Positions 1 to 9,633 of a stretch of DNA of 64,000 nucleotides are shown here, one piece after another. The notes beneath the pieces were generated by a model. The model searched no databases. It saw nothing but the letters and a program-made list of their open reading frames with translations, and was not told the origin of the DNA. The position numbers and the translations under genes are program-made. Numbering within the stretch: position 1 is the stretch's first letter; each line of letters opens with the position of its first letter. The DNA is from an uncultured Coriobacteriia bacterium (GTDB lineage Bacteria > Actinomycetota > Coriobacteriia > Coriobacteriales > QAMH01): assembly GCA_959608885.1 (NCBI GenBank), contig CAUHSG010000011.1:1-64000 (forward strand). The letters run 5' to 3'.

Positions 1-683
1 TCAAGGTGACGGGCAAACCTCTCAAGCCTGCGTTTGAGTTCCGTGCCATTAAATCGTTGTTCATCCAATGCCTACCGCTCGTCATCGCCTCATTTTTCTG
101 CTGGGCGGTTCCTGCCATCCCCCGGCAGACGCTCAACGATGTCATGGGCGAATGGTTTCTGGGCATCTACTCATCAGTAGCCGCGCCCGTGCTCATCGTG
201 CAGATGTGCGCCCAATATATCTATGCGCCGCTTCTGACTCACTTTGCCGCGCTTCTCCAAGCACATGACAAGCGGGGTTTCTTGCGTCTCGTATTGCAAG
301 TTACCCTTGCCATCTTTGCGCTTGCCCTTGCGTTTGGCGTGCTCTTTGCGCTCGCCGGAGAGCCCCTGCTCGTATTGATCTTCGGGCAGAGTATTGCACC
401 ATATACATACCTGATTATTCCACTCGTGTTATGCACGGTCATGACGGCATACGTGTGGTTCTTGGGCGACGTGCTCATCACCATGCGCAAGAATGCGATG
501 AACCTCGCAGGTTATGCCATATCGTTCGTGGCTATCCTTGCGACCATGTATCCCATGATCCATGCCTTCGGAATGAATGGCGCGAGCTTCGCGATCATGG
601 TCGCCTATGGTGCGACGATCGTGTTCTTCCTTGCCGTTGTGATTAGGTATGCCGAACACGGACCGCAAGAGTGCGAATCATGA
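1..683 (+). CDS. Polysaccharide flippase (Wzx/MATE-like), C-terminal part
   Basis: The frame is already open at the left edge (codons from base 3), so the GTG at 6 is probably internal and the gene is 5'-truncated by the window. The roughly 226 visible residues are mostly hydrophobic, with about six membrane segments and short charged loops, as in the C-terminal half of Wzx-type lipid-linked oligosaccharide flippases. Such proteins move undecaprenyl-diphosphate repeat units across the membrane. The position at the head of a glycosyltransferase and rhamnose locus supports the role. The assignment rests on topology and context, because no sharp motif is visible. Confidence 0.65.
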   Translation, partial: KVTGKPLKPAFEFRAIKSLFIQCLPLVIASFFCWAVPAIPRQTLNDVMGEWFLGIYSSVAAPVLIVQMCAQYIYAPLLTHFAALLQAHDKRGFLRLVLQVTLAIFALALAFGVLFALAGEPLLVLIFGQSIAPYTYLIIPLVLCTVMTAYVWFLGDVLITMRKNAMNLAGYAISFVAILATMYPMIHAFGMNGASFAIMVAYGATIVFFLAVVIRYAEHGPQECES

Positions 684-739
684 TTCGCGATTTGATTCGA
701 TGACGAGGCGCTATCTGTAATCGTTGCGACTGGTTACAA

Positions 740-3547
740 TTACCAGCAGACAAGACCCTTCACGAAGCCCTCCATACAATAGTGCATGTAGTAGGCCATC
801 AGGTTGTTACCGAACTTTTGCTTCAGGTTAGGGTTCTTGTCCATGTATGCCTTCACGTTGAAGTTATGTGATGTCTTTCCGATGCGGCTGTCCTCGTGTA
901 TACCATACTCGACAAAGTGCTGAAGAGCCTGTGCATCGGTGACTATGCCATTTGCTCGAAGGTCGGGATTTTGATCGAGATAATACTGGTAATCGAAAAC
1001 CAGACCGTAATCGAAGTTATCGTACCAGCGCGTATTTGTATTGGGTCCCATGAGTGCCATATTGCCCATCCCGTTCAGATTCACGCTGACCCATTTCAGA
1101 CGCCAGCTGAGCCATTGCTGGAAGAATTCGACATTGAGTTTCCAGGTCGCGAAGGGCTGGGCCTGGTTCGCGAAGGAGGTAATGCCGAAAGGAATCTCGT
1201 TCATGCGCTGCGACGCGGTAATATCGTCAGCGTAGAAGGCGATGGAGTGCAGCTTGCCTCGAGGTCCTACGGCAGACGCATTGCCGAGCACGACATTAGC
1301 GATGAACCCCTTGAAGGTGCTGGTATAGATTTCCTGTACATGTCGCTTGACGCTGGGGCTCAGTATCGTGGCATGGGTATCGAGGTAATATCCCCAATAA
1401 GTGCTTTGGATGGAGTCGTGCGCGTCGGTACGCGTGCCCATGCCGGCATCGAAATCCCAGGCAGGGCCTGACATTATAATTTTGCTGCCTTTGTCCAGAT
1501 AAAAATAGGTCGAGCTTGTATAGGTGTCGTTGTTCTTGAGGAACTCCTCGAGCAGGTACATCTTGGAAAACGAGTCCAAATCGAAGGCATACTGTCCGTT
1601 TGCAAGGGGGTTCCCGTTGGCAAGCTGGTCATGAAAGAGGTTGTCGAGGGCCTGCTGGACTGCTTCGCTGAGGAAGCGAATGGCATTTTGGGACGCGATT
1701 TCGGGACTTTTGACCACGAAATGCGCAATCTGGTTATCGCCAGGCCATCTCGCTTCGAACCAGCAAAGCTCTTTGGCGTAATAGCCATTGTCGAGCTCGA
1801 TGAGGTAACCACCCGAAATGTCAGAAGGATCATTGACGCCAGTGACATATTGAATTTTGTTACCGTAGCCATTGGTCGCCTGCGCAGTGGGCAGCTTTTC
1901 CAGATCTACACCGGGATTTGCAGCTTCGATCTGCTCTTCCAGATTGTATATGTCAACGCGTCCCGGGTTTATTTCCACCTTTTCTGTGAGCAGGTAGTTG
2001 CCGCGGTATTCGCCATCGTAATAGAGGTCGATGGGTCGCACATCGACAGTCGCAAGGCCTAGCTCAGTAGCAAGGTTATAGGCAACTGTGCTGCGCAGCA
2101 GGGTCGCATCGGCACTGTTGGCGAGAAGTATCCACTTTTTGGCGGCTCCGGTGTTACCCACGAGATCAGCCTTGCTGCTCAGGGATATCTGATAGGGCTT
2201 TTTAGTCCCGTTTTTCCAGGTTGAGTTGCCTCGGCCCTTGATGGTCGAGAGAAGCTTCTTGTTGTTGCCGGGCGCGTCCTTGTCGTAAATTACCAGGCCG
2301 TTCGCATCAACCATGCGCACGGCAATGCTTGCCTTAGCTGAATGATCCGCGCTTGCCTCCACGTATGCGCGCCCCTGTGAGCCGAGATCGTTGCTGTTGA
2401 TGTAGATGGTTGAGATGTTGGCCGATTGCATGACGATAAGCGGGAAGGCGGTGCCGTTGCTCGTGGCCTTGAAACTGAGTCTAAGAGCCCCGTTGGCATC
2501 ACGAGAGGCACCGAGGGAGAGGAGATTTAACGGAGAATTGGGATTTACGGCGACATACGCGCCGGAGCCAGCAAGCATGAGTGCACTCGCGCTGTCTTTT
2601 GCCGTATGGGCGCTGAGGTAAATCTTGTCGAGTGGCGCATAAGAGGGTAAGAAGAGGTAAGTGTCGCTTCCCTTCGCATAGGATACGACGGATTCGGGGA
2701 CAGCATTATTTGCGGCAGTGAAGGTGGCCGTGAGGTAGGGGGCTTTCTCGGTCGAAGAGCTCACTGTCGACTCAATTGTCTTGGAATCTGAGGCAAGGGC
2801 ATGCCAGGCTGCGCCCTCTGCTTTCCACCCCGCGTTGATAAGGGTCATGTTCTCGAGCGGACTTGTCGTAAAGTTGTGAGCGCCAGCAATGGCGTTTGGG
2901 TTGTATTGGCGCAAAACCGCCACGCCCTCGGATGCGATAGCGGAATACCAGCCGATGCCTTCGTCATTCCAGCCGATGCCTATTAGGTGATTGCGCTCGT
3001 GAGCAGATAAAGTGTAATGATGATCGCCCGCATTGGGATTGTATAGGCGATAGACGGGGTAATCGCTCTTAATGGGAGCCATCCAGCCGATGCCCTCGTA
3101 TCGCCAACCGATGCCTACGAGATAATTTCGTTCATAGGTGCTTGCCGTGTAGAAATGTTCGCCGCTGTTTGGATTGTAGAGGCGATGCATATCCTGCTTT
3201 TCGATCTTTACGGTCTGCGTGATGGTTTCGCTATTGCTGATGACGGCTTGGTTGCCCGCGACCGTGTCCGGTGCGCTATTTATGGGGGTAGTCGCCTTGA
3301 CGTCTTTCGAAGAAGATGGGGAAGGGTCGAGAGTTTCTTTCTGCTTGGGAATACTCGGGCCACAAGGCCCGATGGGATTGGTCGCGTTCGATGAAGAATC
3401 CATGTCTTCGCTGGATGCTGTGCACTCCACGATCGGAACTGTACCATCGTTGCCATTGGAACCGTCATCCAGCGTGCCTGCGTAGGCGGGGGAGATGAGC
3501 AGCAGGCAGGCCATTGCGAATGAAATCGAAAACAGCTTGAGTTTCAC
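740..3547 (-). CDS. Secreted CotH-kinase family protein with three-fold YNPNSGEHFYT module
   Basis: A predicted exported protein of about 935 residues. I prefer the GTG at 3547 over the ATG at 3559, because a GGGGG Shine-Dalgarno lies 5 nt upstream of it and the protein then begins directly with a signal peptide (VKLKLFSISFAMACLLL, cleavage near AYA). A Ser/Thr-rich linker follows. Residues about 120-260 hold three copies of a module with core RLYNPNSGEHFYT / RLYNPNAGDHHYT / RQYNPNA..GAHNFTT, each ending in a GW..EG..W motif (DUF5648-like). The central part resembles CotH kinases: GRGNSTW, YRGNYLLTEKVE, and the metal-binding-like GPAWDFDAGMG. CotH proteins are atypical secreted kinases known from spore coats. 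The last 90 residues contain two short repeats (FDYQYYLDQNPDL and FNVKAYMDKNPNL). Likely surface-located; substrate unknown. Confidence 0.8.
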   Translation of the reverse strand: MKLKLFSISFAMACLLLISPAYAGTLDDGSNGNDGTVPIVECTASSEDMDSSSNATNPIGPCGPSIPKQKETLDPSPSSSKDVKATTPINSAPDTVAGNQAVISNSETITQTVKIEKQDMHRLYNPNSGEHFYTASTYERNYLVGIGWRYEGIGWMAPIKSDYPVYRLYNPNAGDHHYTLSAHERNHLIGIGWNDEGIGWYSAIASEGVAVLRQYNPNAIAGAHNFTTSPLENMTLINAGWKAEGAAWHALASDSKTIESTVSSSTEKAPYLTATFTAANNAVPESVVSYAKGSDTYLFLPSYAPLDKIYLSAHTAKDSASALMLAGSGAYVAVNPNSPLNLLSLGASRDANGALRLSFKATSNGTAFPLIVMQSANISTIYINSNDLGSQGRAYVEASADHSAKASIAVRMVDANGLVIYDKDAPGNNKKLLSTIKGRGNSTWKNGTKKPYQISLSSKADLVGNTGAAKKWILLANSADATLLRSTVAYNLATELGLATVDVRPIDLYYDGEYRGNYLLTEKVEINPGRVDIYNLEEQIEAANPGVDLEKLPTAQATNGYGNKIQYVTGVNDPSDISGGYLIELDNGYYAKELCWFEARWPGDNQIAHFVVKSPEIASQNAIRFLSEAVQQALDNLFHDQLANGNPLANGQYAFDLDSFSKMYLLEEFLKNNDTYTSSTYFYLDKGSKIIMSGPAWDFDAGMGTRTDAHDSIQSTYWGYYLDTHATILSPSVKRHVQEIYTSTFKGFIANVVLGNASAVGPRGKLHSIAFYADDITASQRMNEIPFGITSFANQAQPFATWKLNVEFFQQWLSWRLKWVSVNLNGMGNMALMGPNTNTRWYDNFDYGLVFDYQYYLDQNPDLRANGIVTDAQALQHFVEYGIHEDSRIGKTSHNFNVKAYMDKNPNLKQKFGNNLMAYYMHYCMEGFVKGLVCW

Positions 3548-3659
3548 GGGCACCCCCATGTCTAATTGACCGAAAACTCATTTTATTGCGCGGAAGAGGG
3601 GCGATGACGGTTGTTATGCAACCATCGTGCGAAAAGCGCATAGACGTACGGGAGCGGCG

Positions 3660-4235
3660 TTATCCCTTCTGTGTTTCAAGATCTGAAGGAACGGTAGCAG
3701 CGTTCTCCTCTGCATCGATGGCATCTGCCATGTTGTCGAGGAGTGCGTCCGTTTTTGGATCGGTATAGCTTATGTACCCAACACCTTCCTCGAAATGGAA
3801 AACGATATCCTGGGCGTTTGCGAGTTCGATGTTACGAACGGCGATTTTGCTGTCTTCTGAAGTAAGAAGCAGCACGTCATAGCTTGAGGTCGCCTTTTCT
3901 TGCGTGAACGAAAGGTCAACGGTCTCGCCGTTTTCAAATGTGAAGCCATCGAAGCTGTTCTCGGAGCCGTAATCAACTTGTGACACCGGCTTGATGCGCA
4001 CGCCGATGATGTCGTAGCCTGTCTCGTTTTTGACCTGCACCGTCGTGTCGCCGGATCCGATGACGGGCAGCGCGAGATCGCTCTTGGCAGTACTCGAAGA
4101 GGAGTTTGTCGCTGCACTCGAACTCGGAGTCGAAGATGTCGAATTCGATGTAGGGCTTTGCCCGCACCCGACAAGGGCAAGTATAGCCATCATCAGACAG
4201 GCGATAATGAGTAATGCCATACGTGTTCGTTTCAT
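3660..4235 (-). CDS. Small surface lipoprotein, unknown function
   Basis: A 191-residue protein with a lipoprotein signal: a basic N-terminus (MKRTRMALL), a hydrophobic stretch, and a lipobox LVGC with Cys24 as the probable lipidated residue. A Ser/Thr/Asn-rich linker follows, then a compact domain of about 120 residues containing TVQVKNETGYDIIGVRI, which looks like a beta-sandwich, and an acidic tail. I recognise no catalytic motif. It lies between the CotH-like gene and the amidase on the same strand, so it may share their role at the cell surface. Function is not assigned. Confidence 0.65.
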   Translation of the reverse strand: MKRTRMALLIIACLMMAILALVGCGQSPTSNSTSSTPSSSAATNSSSSTAKSDLALPVIGSGDTTVQVKNETGYDIIGVRIKPVSQVDYGSENSFDGFTFENGETVDLSFTQEKATSSYDVLLLTSEDSKIAVRNIELANAQDIVFHFEEGVGYISYTDPKTDALLDNMADAIDAEENAATVPSDLETQKG

Positions 4236-4274
4236 GGTGATTCCGCTCTCTCTTTGTGAAATTCTCGGTTCGGT

Positions 4275-5615
4275 CTAGAAGCCGGCTTGAGCAGCCTCGA
4301 AGAGGCCGGCGGCAAGCTCTCGTGCAAGAGCATCCTTTTTGGCTTGGAACTGTTTCATGTCGTATGAGTTATCGATGAAGCATATCTCGAGCAATGTCCC
4401 CGGAAGCCCCGTGTTGGCACCGCTGCACACGGCGAGTGCCGCACTCTTCATGCCACGGTCGCGAAGTCCAACACCCTTCACAAGATAGCGATGCATGATG
4501 GATTGAAGCTCATCAGCTCTTGCTGCGGCATTCCTGCTGTGAATATAGCTTTCCGAACCGGTTCCTCCGCCGCTGCTTGCGTTGAAGTGGATGGAGACGA
4601 GGGAGGTGCAGCCACGTGCCTTGGCATCTGCTTGGCGATTCCAGTACTCGACGTTGGAGTCGACGTTGGAGTAGACATCGAGGCCGTAAAGCTCCCGAGC
4701 ATACTTGGCAGTAAGTGTCACGAGCTCGGCGGTGAGCTTTGCCTCTTCGTAACCGCTGCCACATGCACCCGAGTCGTAAACGCCTTTCGTGGAGCTTCCT
4801 ATGCCATGTCCGGCATCGAGATAGATTCTGCTTTGTGCAACGGCGGGATTGACCGATGAGACTGCATACCAGCCGATGCCCTCTGCTTTCCACCCGGCTT
4901 CGACGAGCATGTCGTTTTCGCCGCTAGATGTCGTGAAGTTATGGGCGCCCGCCTTGGCGTTGGGATTATATTGCCGCAAAAGGGGGACGCGTTGCGAATC
5001 ATCGGAATACCAGCCAATGCCCTCGTCATTCCATCCGAGCCGAACCAGTTCATATCGTTCGTAAGACGAGAGCGTATAGTGATGGTCACCGGCGTTGGGG
5101 TTGTAGAGACGATAGACTGGGGAGCTGGACATCGCAGGGGCAATCCAGCCGATGCCCTCGTATTTCCAGCCAAGATCAACAAGGTTGACACGTTCCGCGG
5201 TGCTGCCAGTATAGAAGTGTTCTCCCGAATTGGGATTATAGAGACGATACATGTTGATCGTCTTGGTCTCGGTTGCTTCCATCGCAGTTAGAGCTCGTTC
5301 ATTGGAAGGTTCAGCTTGAGCTTCATCTTGGACCTCGTTGTCCCGGGCGAATGTGCTCAGAGGAATGCTCTCGCTGTTGTTGGTGGATGTGCTGTCGGTC
5401 GGGGCAGCTTGCGCATTCATGTGTTCGGGCTGCGTAATAGGACTATGTGGTTGTATTCCTGATTCAGTGCGAGTTTGTGTATCCTGCGCCGATAGAGTTT
5501 CCTCGACAAGGAGCGGCTGCTCGTCAGCGAAGGCCATATTGGTGCCAAGCGCGAACGCGCATAAGAAGACAATGACAGCAATCCGATGCAGCGATTTTAT
5601 CCTGAGGAATCCCAT
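4275..5615 (-). CDS. N-acetylmuramoyl-L-alanine amidase (Amidase_3) with three-fold surface module
   Basis: The start is placed at the ATG at 5615, preceded by AGGGGTGAG at good spacing and followed by a signal peptide ending near AFA; the frame is open further upstream but without a signal. The 446-residue protein has a Ser/Thr/Glu-rich linker, the same three-copy YNPNSGEHFYT module (about residues 122-258) as the neighbouring CotH protein, and a C-terminal zinc amidase domain (about 265-446). Its zinc ligands are readable: His in DAGHG, Glu in GYEEAKL, His in SIHFNA; the catalytic Glu is in LLEICFIDN. It should cleave the bond between N-acetylmuramic acid and L-alanine in peptidoglycan, outside the membrane. 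Confidence 0.9.
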   Translation of the reverse strand: MGFLRIKSLHRIAVIVFLCAFALGTNMAFADEQPLLVEETLSAQDTQTRTESGIQPHSPITQPEHMNAQAAPTDSTSTNNSESIPLSTFARDNEVQDEAQAEPSNERALTAMEATETKTINMYRLYNPNSGEHFYTGSTAERVNLVDLGWKYEGIGWIAPAMSSSPVYRLYNPNAGDHHYTLSSYERYELVRLGWNDEGIGWYSDDSQRVPLLRQYNPNAKAGAHNFTTSSGENDMLVEAGWKAEGIGWYAVSSVNPAVAQSRIYLDAGHGIGSSTKGVYDSGACGSGYEEAKLTAELVTLTAKYARELYGLDVYSNVDSNVEYWNRQADAKARGCTSLVSIHFNASSGGGTGSESYIHSRNAAARADELQSIMHRYLVKGVGLRDRGMKSAALAVCSGANTGLPGTLLEICFIDNSYDMKQFQAKKDALARELAAGLFEAAQAGF

Positions 5616-5668
5616 ACTCTCACCCCTGAAATGTGACGTCTTTAGATAGTTTCCAGAGTTGCGTCCAA

Positions 5669-5687
5669 GTGTATCGTACGTATACAC
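5669..5687. promoter_or_regulatory. Short palindrome in the divergent amidase/membrane-protein promoter region
   Basis: gtgtat-N7-atacac is an inverted repeat in the 244-nt region between the divergently transcribed amidase (from 5615) and the DUF6541-type gene (from 5860). It could be an operator for either gene. A -10-like TATACT lies at 5738-5743 on the plus strand, with a weak TTCACA at 5713-5718 (19-nt spacer). Nothing else is evident in this gap. Confidence 0.3.
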
Positions 5688-5859
5688 CGTCCGGCGTGAA
5701 ACTAATCTAAAATTCACAAGCCCTTTTTCTGAACGGCTATACTTATGCAGTCCAAGTCCGCCAAAGCAGAAGGTGCTTGCTTCGATTTTGGTGCTCGTAG
5801 GGAGGTTCAGTGGCATACCGCTTACATGCCCCTAGTCTTCTCTGTCAAATGAGGCGCGT

Positions 5860-7917
5860 ATGTGGCTGACCTATTGCGTAGCTGCTGTCGCTTGCGCGGT
5901 TTCGTTCTATCTGCCCGGCTTCCTCCTCTTTGCTGGTCTGGGGGTCAGCCGCATCAGGGCGTTGCTCATCGCGCCGCTTGCCAGCGTTGCGGGCTATTGT
6001 CTGCTCGGCATCATCTTGCCCAAATTCGGCGTCTTCTGCTCGTGGACGACCGTCTTCCTCCCCATGCTCGTGATCTGCACCATTCCTTTTCTCATCCGTC
6101 TTGCGCGCGGGCGCAAGGACGGGCTGCAGTCTGAGTGGACGGGCATCTTCGGCTGGAGGACGCTCGGCATCTACATCGCCTTGGGACTTGCCATCGGCGT
6201 GTACATCTACGTCATGCCGCTCGGCGCACCCGATGCCTTTTCGCAGGAGTACGACAACGCCTTCCACATGGAGACGATTCGGGCATTCGTCGACTCTGGC
6301 ACCTGGTCCGTGCTCGAGGTCTCCAAGTACATGACACCCGCCGACCAGGCAATCGCTCCGCTGCCGGGTGCCGGCTTCTATCCGGCACTGTGGCATCTCA
6401 TGTGCGCGCTTGTCGTGAGCGTGCTCGGCTGTCCAGTCGCTCTCGCGCTCAACGCCGTGAATTATGTGGTTGCAAGCCTGGTTTTTCCCACGGGGATGCT
6501 GCTTCTGCTCGCCACAGCCTTCGCGGATCGCACGACGGTGCGCCTCGGCTCGCTTGTCACCCTCGCCTTTGTCGGGTTTCCCTGGATTATCCTCTATTGG
6601 GGCCCCTTGTACGCGAATGCCTTCGGTTTCGCGCTCGTGCCGCCGGTCGCCGCGCTTTTCGTGCGCATCGTAGATGCGCTGGGTGCGCATGCGCTCAAGG
6701 TGGTGGATGTCTTCGCCTTTCTGCTCGGTACGCTCGTGCTCGCCGTCGCGCAGACGAGCTCCATCTTCTTCTGCGTCATCTTTCTCGCACCCTATTGCGT
6801 CTATCGTCTGTGGACGCACGAGGGTGGCGTACACCTGGGGCGTCATGTGGTCTCCCAGAGGTTGCTCGCCGTGCTCTTCGCCCTTTTCGTGCTCGCCGTG
6901 TGGACGGGCCTCGTCTTCGCGCCGTTCATGCACTCGCTGATATTCAACAACGAGTGGGTTCCGTTGGAATCAGTGGGTCAGGGTGTTTGGGATGTGATCA
7001 CCTTGGCGTTTGGCTGGTTTGCGCCACAGTACGTCCTCGCTGCTCTTGTGCTGGTGGGCATCGCGTGTTCCGTACGGCATCGTGAGTATCTCTGGATTAC
7101 CGTCGCCTATCTTATATTCTGCGTGATCTATGTCATCTGCGTCGCTAACGGGGGATTTGCACGCCATTTCTTCGCGGGCTTCTGGTATGCGGATTCGTAT
7201 CGCATCGTCGCTTGCCTGGCCCTGGTGGGTATCCCGCTTGCCGCGCTCGGCCTTGCGTATGTCGTGCGCTTTCTGCGTGCCCGTGTGCGCTTGGGCGAGA
7301 AGGGTGGGCGTCTTTGCCTGGGCATTCTTCTGACGCTGCTGTGCATTGTGTTGTATTTGCCTACCGTTGAATTTGACGGGTTCAAGATGGATACCGCACT
7401 GGGGCAGGTTCAAAAGGAGTACTTCGGGGCAAACCATAACGAGATCCCGAGTCACCATATCAAGCTCGATGCGGATGAGGAGGCGTTTCTCGCTCAGGTT
7501 GCTGAGATTGTGCCCGAAGGCGAACTCGTGCTCAACATGCCTGATGATGGATCAGTCTTCGCGTACGCGACGAATGGTCTGCGCATCTATTATCGTGACT
7601 ACCGCTTCTATGATGGGAGTTGGGCATCAAGACATGGACCGCGACCGCTCGAAACACGCGAAAGCAAGCTTATTCGCAAATATGGGGCTTGGGCAGAGAC
7701 AAATGATCGGGTTTGCGACGCTTTCGAGAAAGTCGGGGCGCACTACGTGCTCTTCCTTAAGCGTGGAAAGGATTTTAAAGAACAACCCAAGGTGCCGTCA
7801 TATGATGATGCGCTTTGGACAGGATTGACGGCTATAATGGACGGCACACCTGGCTTTACGCCGGTCTTGAGTGAAGGAGATATGCGGCTCTACGAGATAG
7901 TCGCGCTAGATGATTAG
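5860..7917 (+). CDS. Large polytopic membrane protein, DUF6541-like
   Basis: A 685-residue protein starting at an ATG with an ATGAGGCG ribosome site 5 nt upstream. Residues 1 to about 510 are a long series of hydrophobic segments (a dozen or more). The C-terminal 170 residues are hydrophilic and probably extracellular. The pattern, including the opening FYLPGFLLFAGLG and the acidic DAFSQEYDNAFHMETIRAF loop, resembles the actinobacterial DUF6541 family found in polysaccharide loci and thought to be related to membrane glycosyltransferases. It precedes another large membrane protein by 20 nt, so the two are probably cotranscribed. No donor or acceptor can be read from the sequence. Confidence 0.65.
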   Translation: MWLTYCVAAVACAVSFYLPGFLLFAGLGVSRIRALLIAPLASVAGYCLLGIILPKFGVFCSWTTVFLPMLVICTIPFLIRLARGRKDGLQSEWTGIFGWRTLGIYIALGLAIGVYIYVMPLGAPDAFSQEYDNAFHMETIRAFVDSGTWSVLEVSKYMTPADQAIAPLPGAGFYPALWHLMCALVVSVLGCPVALALNAVNYVVASLVFPTGMLLLLATAFADRTTVRLGSLVTLAFVGFPWIILYWGPLYANAFGFALVPPVAALFVRIVDALGAHALKVVDVFAFLLGTLVLAVAQTSSIFFCVIFLAPYCVYRLWTHEGGVHLGRHVVSQRLLAVLFALFVLAVWTGLVFAPFMHSLIFNNEWVPLESVGQGVWDVITLAFGWFAPQYVLAALVLVGIACSVRHREYLWITVAYLIFCVIYVICVANGGFARHFFAGFWYADSYRIVACLALVGIPLAALGLAYVVRFLRARVRLGEKGGRLCLGILLTLLCIVLYLPTVEFDGFKMDTALGQVQKEYFGANHNEIPSHHIKLDADEEAFLAQVAEIVPEGELVLNMPDDGSVFAYATNGLRIYYRDYRFYDGSWASRHGPRPLETRESKLIRKYGAWAETNDRVCDAFEKVGAHYVLFLKRGKDFKEQPKVPSYDDALWTGLTAIMDGTPGFTPVLSEGDMRLYEIVALDD

Positions 7918-7937
7918 GCACGGGAGCTCGGGAAAGT

Positions 7938-9590
7938 ATGCGCGGAAAACATGACATTGCCTCTAGGCCCGGAAGCAAGTCCTCGTATCCGAGCTTTACC
8001 ATCTCCCGCATCGAGCGGATTCGTGACTTCGCCATTGCGTGTATCGTCTGCGCCATTCTAGCGGTGGGTATAGACAGCGTTTGCTTTTTGGTTCTAGGCA
8101 AAACCTCCGTTGGCTCATGGTATGACAAGTACTGGATTGGTTTTTTCTTCTGCTGCGCGTTTATCATTGCGGCGTTTTATATTCTGCGTGACAAGCTAAC
8201 AGATGCACCCGAATATCTATATTTGGTAATAGTGTTGGTAGTTGGGCTTTTTATGGCCTGGTCCCTGTCTGTGTCCATCGTGGGTTGGGATACCGGTATT
8301 CATTACAAAGCCGTGCTTGATTTTGCAGATTTAGATAACGAATTTGACGTCTCTTACTCTGAAATGGCGTTCATTACCACGAATCTCCAGGCTATTGCCG
8401 GTGATATTTCATCTGACCTGAAGGGACTCTATCATCTCGAGTGGTGTCTTAACTATAACGATAACGGGGTTTTCGGAATTATTGCTGAGCCTTCGGCTTG
8501 GAATATTCTAAACGGGATCAATTACATTCCTTGTGCCATAGTTATGTTTTTCTGCGAGCTTCTGGGCCTGCCTTTCGTGATAAAACATTTTCTCGCGGTT
8601 GTTCCATGTGTCTTGATCTATGCATTTGTAACCTTCTTTGGCATGAGAAAGCTCAAGAGCGGCAAGATGCTCTATGCTGTCATAGCACTATTTCCCACTG
8701 CTGTCTTTCTTGCGGCAAATTATGGATACCAATATTGGTGTACCTCGTTTTTCCTCTACGGGTTTGCCTCGCTTGCGAGTTTTCTCCAGCAGAAGAGGCC
8801 AGTGCCTTTCTGGGAAATTGCAAAGATGCTTCTCGCATTCGTCCTCGCATGCCTATCGAAAGTTGCCTATGCGCCTCTTATACTCCTCGCTCTTCTTGTG
8901 CCTCGAGCTTGCTTTTCTTCGAAAAAGGCATGTTATGCCTATCGAATTTCCATCCTATGCGTAACGTTTCTTGTGGCGTTGGTTTTCTTGATTCCCATTC
9001 TCTCCTCAGGGTTGGGAAAAGGGGATACGCGCGGAGGTGGCCAAATTGATCCGACAGGCCAGCTCCTCTTTATTCTTTCGAATCCTGTCGATTATCTCGC
9101 GCGCCTGTTCGTCTTTATGGCACCCCCGTTTTGCATCGCAGACGATAATATTGTTTCGGGATATTTGAGTCTTTCGGGGATGCAGGGCTTCATGTGCTCC
9201 TACGGGTATCTAAATCCTGTGCCCAATGTGTTCTTCTATATTGTTCTTGGCTTGCTTTTGATTACGACACTGACGGATAAAAACCGAGACATAGCATATG
9301 GGTATGCGCCCGCTGTCGCATGTATTATAGTTTCTGTCGTTAATATCATGCTGATAGTCACTTATATGTACATGATCTTCAACAACGTTGGAGAGCTAGC
9401 GTTTAGAGGCATTCAATCGCGATATCTACTCCCCTTCGTATTCCCCACGCTTGTGTTTTTGGGCAGTCACAAATGGGGATTGAATGGAAGCAGGGTGCCC
9501 TCATCGGTATACAATGCAATCGTTCTCGCTATCATGGCTTTTGTTCTCATGGGCAGTTGGTGGGCATGTTACATCGTTAATTTGTATTAA
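7938..9590 (+). CDS. Polytopic membrane protein, DUF2142-like
   Basis: A 550-residue protein with about 12 membrane segments. A conserved aspartate follows the third segment (VGWDTGIHYKAV), and near the C-terminus sits RGIQSRYLLPFVFP, which resembles the VQGRYFLP signature of DUF2142 proteins in cell-wall polysaccharide clusters. These are predicted to be C-family glycosyltransferase-like proteins using polyprenyl-phosphate sugars. The coding sequence is visibly richer in A/T-ending codons than the rfb genes downstream, suggesting a different origin. The following GT2 gene begins 43 nt later. Confidence 0.65.
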   Translation: MRGKHDIASRPGSKSSYPSFTISRIERIRDFAIACIVCAILAVGIDSVCFLVLGKTSVGSWYDKYWIGFFFCCAFIIAAFYILRDKLTDAPEYLYLVIVLVVGLFMAWSLSVSIVGWDTGIHYKAVLDFADLDNEFDVSYSEMAFITTNLQAIAGDISSDLKGLYHLEWCLNYNDNGVFGIIAEPSAWNILNGINYIPCAIVMFFCELLGLPFVIKHFLAVVPCVLIYAFVTFFGMRKLKSGKMLYAVIALFPTAVFLAANYGYQYWCTSFFLYGFASLASFLQQKRPVPFWEIAKMLLAFVLACLSKVAYAPLILLALLVPRACFSSKKACYAYRISILCVTFLVALVFLIPILSSGLGKGDTRGGGQIDPTGQLLFILSNPVDYLARLFVFMAPPFCIADDNIVSGYLSLSGMQGFMCSYGYLNPVPNVFFYIVLGLLLITTLTDKNRDIAYGYAPAVACIIVSVVNIMLIVTYMYMIFNNVGELAFRGIQSRYLLPFVFPTLVFLGSHKWGLNGSRVPSSVYNAIVLAIMAFVLMGSWWACYIVNLY

Positions 9591-9633
9591 GGTCTCTGTC
9601 ATAACCCGTGAACGAGAAAAGGTACAAATTTCA

